Assembly (NCBI RefSeq): GCF_034627025.1 | Contig: NZ_CP141049.1 | Coordinates: 1,115,417 to 1,179,416, forward strand | DNA length: 64,000 nucleotides | DNA from: Microvirga lotononidis | GTDB lineage: Bacteria > Pseudomonadota > Alphaproteobacteria > Rhizobiales > Beijerinckiaceae | Direction: 5' to 3' | In this document: in pieces, positions 57,517-64,000 of the stretch | Layout of the letters: each line of letters starts with the position of its first letter | Position numbering within the stretch: position 1 is the first letter of the stretch | Made by a program: the position numbers and the translations under genes | Notes under the pieces: generated by a model | What the model was told of the DNA's origin: nothing | The model's input: only the letters and a program-made list of their open reading frames with translations | Database searches by the model: none

Positions 57517-57873
57517 ATGCGGTTTCTCTCGCTTGCTTCCCTTCTCTGCGCCACGACTCTCCTCGGTGCATGCACCAGCACTCAGCCGTCCGGTTTAACC
57601 GTGCCGGTTCTCGCCGAGCTCGAAGGTCATCCGCCCGGAACTCATTTCGATCAGGGACTGTCCTCCTGGCACACCGTCCAGACCCGTCCAAAGACAACGG
57701 TCATTCTTGAGCCGTCTCCGACAGTCGCCGGCCCGGTTACGGTCTATGACACAGCCACTAGCGTTCCTTCCCGCCCAGTAGTGACCGGCCCGACCTCACC
57801 TGAGTGTCCGTCCTACATGTCCCGGCTGGTCTGCGAGGACTGGCTCACACATAAGCGCGAGAAGCAGTCTTAA
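57517..57873 (+). CDS. Predicted lipoprotein, 118 aa
   Basis: The product reads MRFLSLASLLCATTLLGAC with lipobox LLGAC, so it should be lipidated at Cys19 and anchored in a membrane. The rest is Pro/Thr/Val-rich and ends CPSYMSRLVCEDWLTHKREKQ with two Cys. It starts 8 bp after the previous lipoprotein and its stop overlaps the next start (TAATG), indicating one operon. Function unknown. Confidence 0.75.
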   Translation: MRFLSLASLLCATTLLGACTSTQPSGLTVPVLAELEGHPPGTHFDQGLSSWHTVQTRPKTTVILEPSPTVAGPVTVYDTATSVPSRPVVTGPTSPECPSYMSRLVCEDWLTHKREKQS

Positions 57874-58193
57874 TGGACGCCATGCTCACCCACCGGCTCA
57901 TCTTTGGATACCCGCTCGACGTCCTTTTGCCTAGTCTAGCCTTAGGGCTGACTCTTCTGGCCCTTATTCTTGGACTGGCGGCGCTCTTCCGCAAGGATCA
58001 CTATCGTGCCCGTCCACTCTTCACCGAGAACGAGCGGGAGTTTCACCGTCGGCTCCTCTCCGCTTTGCCGAGCTATGAAGTTGCGCCCGAAGTCAGCAAA
58101 TGGCCGAAGGCCCTGACCCATAAAGGCGGAGGAGGGATTAGCCTGCGGCGAATCAAGCTTGGCGATGTTCCCGGAAAGTTCTATGTGTCGTGA

Positions 58194-59393
58194 ATGCTGT
58201 GCTCCACGAAGATCCGCATCTACCCAACGCCCGAGCAGGCCGAATTCCTCGGCCGGCAGTTCGGCGCCGTACGCTTCGTGTACAACAAGGCACTGGCGGT
58301 GAAGAAGCACCGCTACAGGGTCCGCGGCCAGAAGCTCTCGGCGTACCATGACCTAAAAAAGCTACTCTCCATTGCTAAGAAGAGCAGGCGCTACGCATGG
58401 CTGGCCGACTACGACGCCATGGCATTGCAGCAGGCCTGCATTAACCTCGACAAGGCCTTCCGCAACTTCTTCGAGGGGCGTGCGCGCTTCCCCAGGTTCA
58501 AGAGGAAGCACGGCGAGCAGTCGTCCTACCACTGCTCCGGTAAGATCGCCGTCCTTGAGGACTCGATCCTTCTGCCGAAGATGGCCAAGCCGATCAAGGC
58601 GGTGATCCATCGTCCGGTCTCTGGCGCGCTCAAGTCCATCACAGTCACCAGGACCGCCACTGGCAAGTATTTTGCGTCGCTCCTCTTTAAGGACGGCAAG
58701 GAGAAGCCCGAGCCTGTGAAGGTCGTGCCGGAGGATGCTATCGTCGGCGTGGACATCGGTGTGATCGACCTCGCCGTCGAAAGCAACGGAAGGAGAACAC
58801 CGAACCCGAGGTTCCTGAAGCGGGCACAGCGCAACCTGCGACGCAAGCAGAGGGCCTTGTCACGCAAGAGCAAGGGATCACGAAACCGAGCCAAGGCAAG
58901 GCTCAAGGTCGCCGCGGCGCACGAGCGCCTAGCGAACGCACGACACGACTTCCAGCACAAGCTGTCCAAGCGCCTGACCGACGAGAACCAAGCGGTCTGC
59001 GTGGAAACGCTGGCGGTCAAGAACATGCTCAAGAATCATTGCCTCGCCCGGGCCATCGCTGACGCGGCATGGTACAGCCTGATCGCGAAGCTCGCTTACA
59101 AGGCGGAGCGGTCCGGCAAACACTTGGTGAGGATCGATCGGTGGACGGCGTCTTCGAAGACCTGCTCGTGCTGCGACATGGTCAAGGACGACTTGGACCT
59201 GGGGGAGCGCCGCTGGACCTGCGACGGCTGCGGCACGGAGCATGACCGGGACGGAAACGCGTCGGAGAATATCCGGCGCGTCGGCGTCCTGGAGCTAAGG
59301 GCGGGCGGTTGGCACGTCCCTGTCTGTGGAGGCCTGCGTCAGACGGTCCACGCGACCGCTGCGGCCAACGAAGCAGAAAGCCTCGCGGCGTAA
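58194..59393 (+). CDS. tnpB: TnpB, RNA-guided RuvC-type endonuclease
   Basis: The 399-aa protein starts MLCSTKIRIYPTPEQAEFLG. Its WED/REC part contains AVRFVYNKALAVKKHRYR and the RARFPRFKRKHG block. The RuvC domain has Asp187 in VGVDIGVIDLAV, Glu271 in VCVETLAVKNM and Asp353 in HDRDGNASENI, with a zinc ribbon at Cys324, Cys327, Cys343 and Cys346. All catalytic residues are present. TnpB proteins use an RNA from the element's right end to cut matching DNA next to a short motif. It is intact and likely active. Confidence 0.93.
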   Translation: MLCSTKIRIYPTPEQAEFLGRQFGAVRFVYNKALAVKKHRYRVRGQKLSAYHDLKKLLSIAKKSRRYAWLADYDAMALQQACINLDKAFRNFFEGRARFPRFKRKHGEQSSYHCSGKIAVLEDSILLPKMAKPIKAVIHRPVSGALKSITVTRTATGKYFASLLFKDGKEKPEPVKVVPEDAIVGVDIGVIDLAVESNGRRTPNPRFLKRAQRNLRRKQRALSRKSKGSRNRAKARLKVAAAHERLANARHDFQHKLSKRLTDENQAVCVETLAVKNMLKNHCLARAIADAAWYSLIAKLAYKAERSGKHLVRIDRWTASSKTCSCCDMVKDDLDLGERRWTCDGCGTEHDRDGNASENIRRVGVLELRAGGWHVPVCGGLRQTVHATAAANEAESLAA

Positions 59394-59432
59394 GCCTGCG
59401 AAGCCCCGTCGTTCACGGCGGGGAGCCATCAC
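59260..59432 (+). ncRNA. Candidate omega/reRNA scaffold at TnpB right end
   Basis: In IS605-type elements the guide RNA scaffold overlaps the 3' end of tnpB and ends at the element border. Here the region ends with the CCCCGTC...GGCGGGG hairpin and GAGCCATCA, after which the guide would be the first 15-20 bases of the DUF2726 second half (from CCATGCTTGCC). The 5' boundary is a guess. Confidence 0.55.
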
Positions 59433-59624
59433 CATGCTTGCCTTGCTGGAGCCCGATTTGGATCAGAGGCCGATCGCCGTCGTGGAGTTGGACGACAGCA
59501 CCCATGACCCAGCACGAGATCGCAAGCGGGATGCCATTCTCAATTCCTGCGGTTATCGAGTAATCCGGTTCGAATTCTGTCAAAAGCCCACCGTCAGCCA
59601 GATCAGGGAAATCTTCACCCAGCT

Positions 59625-60194
59625 ATGAGCGCAGAACATCTCCATGATCCCGGCGGCAAGGTTCGCATCAAGATTCAAGACGGCATCAGGGGCTCTGCCA
59701 CCTTCAGCCCGTGCGGGCGGTACCGGACCGTTCTTGCACGCGAATGGACCGATAAGAAGGACCCACGGTTCGCTCTATGGATCGGCATGAACCCTTCCAT
59801 TGCCAGCTACGAGGTCGATGACCCCACTGTGGCACGCGAGCAGGACTTCACCCGCCGCTGGGGATACAGCTCCTACGTCAAGTGCAACGTCATGGATTAT
59901 TGCGTCACCGAGCAGAAACGGCTGCGTGACCCTGGAGTCATTCCATGCAGCCCACATAACCTTCCCGCCATCCGGGATCAGGCAAGCCGCGCCTCGATGA
60001 TCGTCATGGGGTTCGGAGCTGTCCATCCGTCCCTGCAGCACTACGCTGACGCAGTATGCCACGCCCTCATTGAAGACGGCCATCGTCTCTGGTGCCTCGC
60101 AGTGACGAAAAACGGCAGTGCCGGTCATCCCCTGTACATCGCGGCCGATACCAAGCCGTTCCACTACATCCCGAAGCTGAAGGGCAAAGCCTAA
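59625..60194 (+). CDS. DUF1643-domain protein
   Basis: The ATG overlaps the preceding stop (ATGA). The 189-aa product shows the DUF1643 pattern: SATFSPCGRYRTVLAREW, FALWIGMNPSIASYEVDDPTV, FTRRWGYSSYVKCNVMDYCVT, MIVMGFGAVHPSLQHYA and a C-terminal WCLAVTKNGSAGHPLYI. The family is widespread in phages and islands. Its function is unknown, and by fold it is probably a nucleic-acid- or nucleotide-related enzyme. It appears intact. A hairpin-like inverted repeat (GCAAGCCCC...GCTTGC) follows the stop. Confidence 0.85.
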   Translation: MSAEHLHDPGGKVRIKIQDGIRGSATFSPCGRYRTVLAREWTDKKDPRFALWIGMNPSIASYEVDDPTVAREQDFTRRWGYSSYVKCNVMDYCVTEQKRLRDPGVIPCSPHNLPAIRDQASRASMIVMGFGAVHPSLQHYADAVCHALIEDGHRLWCLAVTKNGSAGHPLYIAADTKPFHYIPKLKGKA

Positions 60195-60240
60195 AGGCAA
60201 GCCCCACAGCTTGCCCTTTCCGTGACGAGGACAACTCCCA

Positions 60241-60740
60241 TGCCAACGCACTTTTGGACGCTCCTGACAGGGGTCGATACCGTCCAGCCGTTCTTCGACA
60301 AGACGGAAGCCGAGGGGTCTGCTGCCGCCTTTGTGCAGTCTTGTGATGATGATCGAACCGTCACGGTCGAGAACTGGCGAGAAGAGCTCGCCGACCTGAA
60401 CCGGGAAATGAATGATGCAGGGGAAGCGACCTATCTCTGCTCTCTGACCGAACATCTCCTGCCGGAACTCAACGCCCTCGCCGTGCTGGAGGAGGGCGAA
60501 GTGCGTCGTATCGAGACTCAATCGCCTCTTCTTCAGGACCTGAAAGTGGCCGTCGTCGAGACCAAGTTCCGGCATATCGATTACCATCCGGACGATGTTC
60601 TCTGGATTAGGACACCTCTTGGCCCAATTGGCGTCGTCGGACATATCCAAAGTGTCGCAAAGCCGCAGTGGCCGATAGCCACTGTTTTCGAGCAGATCGC
60701 CCGTACAGAGCCAACGGGCGAAACGCCCCGCATCGGCTGA
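60241..60740 (+). CDS. Hypothetical protein, 166 aa
   Basis: Start at ATG 60241 with GAGGA 8 bases upstream. The product is acidic and soluble: PTHFWTLLTGVDTVQPFFDK, VENWREELADLNREMNDAGEA, ELNALAVLEEGEVRRIE and a basic/hydrophobic end with PLGPIGVVGHIQSVAK. No domain recognised. It lies 46 bp after the DUF1643 gene and 8 bp before a lipoprotein gene, in the same orientation, so it belongs to the same cluster. Confidence 0.65.
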
Positions 60741-60748
60741 GACTTCCC

Positions 60749-61141
60749 ATGATCACAAAACGAGCCTTCCTGGCGGCGATTGCACCGCTTCTTGCAGGAT
60801 GCAGCCGGTTTGAGGCGGCAGAGCCCTTGCCCGAGGCAGATCGGTTAGGGGTCACCTATAAAGGCTTCGATCCTAGACGGCTCGATCGAGAGATCATTGA
60901 TCCCGGTCAGATCAACGCAATCATCGAATTCGCTAACGCTCGCCTTGACGGATGGCACTACCCGATCGCGACAATGCCTGCTGGAGACACCCATGTATTC
61001 CTCTGTAAAGGCGGCAACATCGTCGGGTATATCGGCGCAACCGCCGGAGTCTTACTCAGATATCCGACAAAGGGCGGGCTCAAGTTCCTCCGAAACGCTA
61101 CCGACGAGGAACTCAAGCAGTTCCACGACCTACTAATTTGA
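60749..61141 (+). CDS. Predicted lipoprotein, 130 aa
   Basis: ATG 60749 starts MITKRAFLAAIAPLLAGCSRF, a short signal with lipobox LAGC (Cys18). The mature part has YKGFDPRRLDREIIDPGQIN, ANARLDGWHYPIATMPAGDTHVFL and a C-terminal LKFLRNATDEELKQFHDLL helix. No family recognised. It starts 8 bp after the preceding gene and is followed by a larger lipoprotein after 52 bp. The gene looks intact. Confidence 0.7.
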   Translation: MITKRAFLAAIAPLLAGCSRFEAAEPLPEADRLGVTYKGFDPRRLDREIIDPGQINAIIEFANARLDGWHYPIATMPAGDTHVFLCKGGNIVGYIGATAGVLLRYPTKGGLKFLRNATDEELKQFHDLLI

Positions 61142-61193
61142 CCCAGGGCCGTCAGCGAATACGGATAAATAAACTCCCATCTGAGGTTCCACC

Positions 61194-62342
61194 ATGCTCG
61201 TCACAAGAAATCGTCTATTCATCCTCGCCATTCTCGGGGCAGCAAGCCTGAGCCTCGCTGGCTGCTTTCAGTCAAAGACAAAGGCTATCGAGGTTGGTGA
61301 GGAATTAGGAGCCACTGGCAAGGCCTATTGCACGACCTTCGGGAACCAAAAAGTCGAACAATTGCCGGTCCCTGAAAAGGTTCCGGGCGGCGGAGTGGTT
61401 TACCGGGTTGGCGACGGTATTTTCACCTTTAAGAAGATCAACCGCAACCTTTACCTCGCTCAGACTGAAGCTAAAGGAATCTATAAATTCGGGTATGTCT
61501 ATATCGACGCTAAGAAGCTTCGGACACTTGCCTATCCACCACAAATGACCGAAGGAACCAGGCGATCCATCGAGGCTGCAGGACTGACCGTCAACTCAGG
61601 AAGTGACGGCTTCCAGGATCTTGCCGGAAAACCTGCAGACCTTCAGCGCTTCCTTCTCTCTCCCAACGTCGACAGCCTCGCTGCATTCTCCGACTGCAGT
61701 TTCGAGAAACCCGCCAACTGGGGGCCCCCGCTCATCGGGCAGATCCGGAAGAATTTCACCCGTGACGAAGTGCTATCGATGGTTGGCGCGACCGAGTGCG
61801 GAGAAGACGTATGCTTCCACGATCTCGGCATGGCAGTGACGGACGAACGATCCTTCAAGAAGGCTCACGGAGAAATCCGACTGACGTTCAATGATCAAGG
61901 GGTCCGTCAAGTTTCCATCAAAGGCCAAGATCTAGACCTTGGCTGGGAGAACAAGGCACTCAACCAGTCTGTGCTATCGCTCTTCCCAATTGCCTATAGT
62001 GGTGACGAGAGTTCCATCGTATTCCTCCGCGTGAACAATGATGGTGTCCTCTACAGGAGCCCCGACGCTGAGAGTTTTCCGGACGACAAGGCCAAGCGCC
62101 TCACCGACTTCGTCAATGACACTAAGCGCCGGGTAAATGTCGTACACGTCTATGCTGACAAGTCGCTCAAGTTTCTTCGGATGATTGTAACGGATGCCCA
62201 AGGCGTTGAGAAGGTCAAGGGGATCCGTGAGGTCCGTGATGCGATCGCAAAGCTTGACGAAGAAAATCGCCCCTACATCGACTACACCCTCGAAAGGGGC
62301 CCCAACGGACTATTTAGTTGGGACATCAGATCGCAGCACTAA
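61194..62342 (+). CDS. Predicted lipoprotein, 382 aa
   Basis: The product starts MLVTRNRLFILAILGAASLS, then LAGCFQSK with the lipidated Cys at about 24. The large mature part has mixed alpha/beta content: VGDGIFTFKKINRNLYLAQTE, VYIDAKKLRTLAYPP, FTRDEVLSMVGATECGEDVC, IRLTFNDQGVRQVSIKGQDL and a C-terminal DYTLERGPNGLFSWDI. The central segment with MVGATECGEDVC recalls outer-membrane assembly lipoproteins of the SmpA/BamE type only in its short motif, so no function is claimed. Last gene of the plus-strand cluster. Confidence 0.7.
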   Translation: MLVTRNRLFILAILGAASLSLAGCFQSKTKAIEVGEELGATGKAYCTTFGNQKVEQLPVPEKVPGGGVVYRVGDGIFTFKKINRNLYLAQTEAKGIYKFGYVYIDAKKLRTLAYPPQMTEGTRRSIEAAGLTVNSGSDGFQDLAGKPADLQRFLLSPNVDSLAAFSDCSFEKPANWGPPLIGQIRKNFTRDEVLSMVGATECGEDVCFHDLGMAVTDERSFKKAHGEIRLTFNDQGVRQVSIKGQDLDLGWENKALNQSVLSLFPIAYSGDESSIVFLRVNNDGVLYRSPDAESFPDDKAKRLTDFVNDTKRRVNVVHVYADKSLKFLRMIVTDAQGVEKVKGIREVRDAIAKLDEENRPYIDYTLERGPNGLFSWDIRSQH

Positions 62343-62700
62343 ATGCGATGTATCAAGATGCCGTTCCAACGGAACGGATATCGCTCGAAACAAAGCGCCG
62401 AGCTAACCTCGGCGTTAACTATTCATTAACTTTAGCGGCAGAATCCCCGCCTTCTGTTATCCATATGCAACACTCCAGGAGCAGTCGTGAGCCGAAGGGC
62501 TGTTCCTGATTGACCCTAACCCTCCCTAACGACATCTTCACACAAGGTTGAGTTGATTCGTCGGATCGCTCGGCATGCATGAACGAGGTCGGTCTGTTCG
62601 ATAAATAAGACCAACGGACCCAAAGCTATCCGAAAGCTATTGGGAGCCGAGAATAGACACGATTACGTTCGGACAAACTTCTGGGTTGGGGCATTATCCA
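62343..62700. other. Intergenic region with two hairpins
   Basis: About 360 bp without a gene. CCGTTCC-AAC-GGAACGG (62361-62377) and CGCCGAG-CTAAC-CTCGGCG (62396-62414) form two perfect small stems right after the lipoprotein gene and could end its transcript, although no T run follows. The rest should contain the promoter of the FtcR-type gene. Confidence 0.5.
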
Positions 62701-63369
62701 ATGTTTATCGTCGTTGCTTCGCAGCAAGCGGCTGCGGCTGCTTATGTGTCTGAGTTCATCGGCGAAGGCGTTCCCTCAGTCGGGATGTTTTCGGATGATT
62801 ACAACTCCTGGCTTGACGACCCTTCCAAAGCAAATCTCGATCAGGCGCGTGGATTCCTGATTGAAGAGTCCAGCGAGCGCATCGCTTTTGCCCAGACTCT
62901 TCGCAAGCGTACTCCCGCGCCGATCATTGCCTTCAGTGAAAGCCGGTCGCTTGAGCGAACCCTGGAGTTGCTGACCGCTGGCATCGACGATGTCGTGCGC
63001 CGTCCCATCCATGTTAAGGAAATCCTTGCTCGTTCGGAGGCCATCTGGCGGCGCCATCGCGAAAGCCAGCCCGCGGCGTCCAACGATCGCTTGCGTGTCT
63101 ACTTCAATGGCCAGGATGCGGAGGTCGATGGCCAGCCTCTGACACTGCCCCGGCGTGAACTCAACATCCTGGAATACTTCGTCAGGAACCGTGGCCGCTC
63201 GGTCAGCAAAGCCCAAGTGTTTCATGCGGTCTATCAGGATTGTCAGGCAGATGTCTCGGAGACTGTTGTCGAGGGGCACATCAGCAAGCTGCGCAAAAAG
63301 CTGCGGATGCGAATGGGCTATGACCCGATCATGGCCAAGCGCTTCGAAGGCTACACGTACATCGGCTGA
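62701..63369 (+). CDS. FtcR/Rem-type OmpR-family regulator
   Basis: Start at ATG 62701 (MFIVVASQQ). The 222-aa protein has an atypical receiver domain. The usual acidic pocket is not seen in MFIVVASQQAAAAAYV, while the alpha5 side AGIDDVVRRPIHVKEILARSEAI is well kept. A winged-helix DNA-binding domain follows (LTLPRRELNILEYFVRNRGRSVSKAQVFHAVY, VVEGHISKLRKKLRMRMGYDPI, KRFEGYTYIG). It matches the layout of FtcR of Brucella and Rem of Sinorhizobium, which control flagellar genes and probably act without phosphorylation. No motility genes are nearby. Confidence 0.8.
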   Translation: MFIVVASQQAAAAAYVSEFIGEGVPSVGMFSDDYNSWLDDPSKANLDQARGFLIEESSERIAFAQTLRKRTPAPIIAFSESRSLERTLELLTAGIDDVVRRPIHVKEILARSEAIWRRHRESQPAASNDRLRVYFNGQDAEVDGQPLTLPRRELNILEYFVRNRGRSVSKAQVFHAVYQDCQADVSETVVEGHISKLRKKLRMRMGYDPIMAKRFEGYTYIG

Positions 63370-63461
63370 GTCCCCTGGCGGCCGTGAAACTCGGAGCCGT
63401 ATGCCGCTAGCGCTCCCGCGCCGCGCAGGTCCCCAAGCTATGCGCGAGAGGCTTCTCGCAG

Positions 63462-64000
63462 TCAGCGTTCGCGCCGGTAGTGCATGGCGACCACGCCATT
63501 GCGGAGCGGCTTCGCCGAGACCAGCTCGAGCCGCCGCGTGCCGGGCAGCCCGCCCTGATACAGGGTCGGGCCGTGGCCGGCGATCCTGGGATGAACGAGG
63601 AGCTTGTACTCGTCGATCAGATCCAGCCGGTCCAGCTCTGTCGCGAGTTTTCCGCTACAAAGAAGCACACCCGCCGGAGTCGCGTCCTTGAGCCTCTGAA
63701 CGCCTGTTCGCAGGTCGGCGATGTGGTGACTGTTGGTCCAGGGGAAGTCCTTTCGCGCCGACGACACGACGTATTTCGGCTTGGCCTCCAGCTTGACCGC
63801 CCACTCGCGGATCGCCGCCGGCGCCTCCACGTCGCCGCAAGCGACCGCCGGCCAGTAGCTCTCCGTCATTTCGTAGGTGACACGGCCCCACAGCATCGCC
63901 CCGCTCTCGTCCATAAGGCGGGTGAAGAACGCGTGCGTCTCGTCGTCAGCGATTCCCTCCTGGTGGTCGACGCAGCCGTCCAGGGTGAGGTTGATGGTGA
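63462..64000 (-). CDS. Dihydrofolate-reductase-family (RibD C-terminal-like) protein, partial
   Basis: The frame is open from the window edge: TINLTLDGCVDHQEGIADDE, MLWGRVTYEMTESYWPAVA, PKYVVSSARKDFPWTNSHHI, GVLLCSGKLATELDRLDLIDEYKLLVHPRIAGHGPTLY and a C-terminal RRLELVSAKPLRNGVVAMHY. This is the RibD_C/DHFR-like fold that binds NAD(P)H. Members of this stand-alone group are uncharacterised reductases. The first few residues, including the start codon, lie beyond the window. Convergent with the FtcR-type gene. Confidence 0.88.
   Translation of the reverse strand, partial: TINLTLDGCVDHQEGIADDETHAFFTRLMDESGAMLWGRVTYEMTESYWPAVACGDVEAPAAIREWAVKLEAKPKYVVSSARKDFPWTNSHHIADLRTGVQRLKDATPAGVLLCSGKLATELDRLDLIDEYKLLVHPRIAGHGPTLYQGGLPGTRRLELVSAKPLRNGVVAMHYRRER

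Larger units (their letters stand above)
58096..59432 (+). mobile_element. IS605/IS1341-type element with TnpB only
   Basis: The left end has a small hairpin (TGGCCGAAGGCC, about 58101), and the right end has CCCCGTCGTTCACGGCGGGG about 10 bp before the border, as in IS200/IS605 elements. No tnpA transposase gene is present, so it would need help in trans. Borders were inferred from the split DUF2726 frame, to within a few bases. Confidence 0.75.
57873..59628 (+). pseudogene. DUF2726-domain protein split by TnpB element
   Basis: ATG 57873 starts MDAMLTHRLIFGYPLDVLLP, with one membrane helix (about 18-37), then LFTENEREFHRRLLSALPSYEVAPEVS, the first half of a DUF2726 nuclease-like domain. The IS605-type element interrupts at about 58096. 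After 59433 the frame resumes MLALLEPDLDQRPIAVVELD, DSTHDPARDRKRDAILNSCGYRVIRF, ending at a stop overlapping the DUF1643 start. Joined, the protein would be about 140 aa. DUF2726 shares features with restriction-endonuclease-like folds. It is inactive unless the element leaves precisely. Confidence 0.8.

Overview
The window reads as an accessory replicon or genomic island of an alphaproteobacterium in the order Hyphomicrobiales (Rhizobiales), probably the Microvirga/Methylobacterium side. Signs of this are two RepC-type plasmid initiators, a CIRCE-controlled groESL operon, a NepR-like anti-sigma factor, a pseudoazurin, an FtcR/Rem-type regulator, a dodecin and a SWIB-domain protein. GC is high. 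About half of the sequence is insertion sequences, many of them broken or nested.

Layout. 0-1 kb: tail of an IS481-type transposase, two small unknown ORFs and a SelW-like redox protein. 1-2.5 kb: 5'-truncated IS1182. 2.58-6.7 kb: a putative bacteriocin operon, the most interesting locus here. It has a sigma-54-type promoter, a 54-aa membrane peptide, a 63-aa double-glycine peptide precursor, an intergenic hairpin, an HlyD-type adaptor, a peptidase-containing ABC exporter with complete catalytic residues, and a 57-aa ORF overlapping the exporter stop. 6.7-17.9 kb: an IS graveyard (IS6, IS110, IS3, IS1595, IS21, IS256 and a serine-recombinase element) with an intact pseudoazurin gene inside it.

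17.9-31 kb: mostly host-type genes: a CYTH-like fragment, a WGR protein, CspA, a large FtsK without membrane segments, a full CYTH-like gene, groEL/groES with CIRCE, an ImmA/IrrE-like protein divergent from NepR, dodecin, a SWIB protein and a decayed chemotaxis receptor. 31-35.5 kb: a three-layer nest, a group II intron inside an IS110/IS1111 element inside an IS630. 36-44 kb: two repC genes on the minus strand (repA/repB not seen), a likely antisense-RNA terminator, and unknown membrane or exported proteins. 44-57 kb: a second dense IS block (IS256 with IS1111 inside, ISAzo13, IS481, IS701, IS630 deletion derivative, IS30, and two IS5-type elements, one with a passenger gene) around a PAPS-reductase-like pseudogene and a methyltransferase gene.

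57-64 kb: a compact plus-strand cluster of lipoproteins, a DUF2726 gene split by a TnpB-only IS605/IS1341 element, DUF1643 and further lipoproteins; then an FtcR-type regulator and a partial dihydrofolate-reductase-family gene at the right edge.

All family calls are from reading the sequence; no database search was run. No tRNA, rRNA or CRISPR array was recognised.
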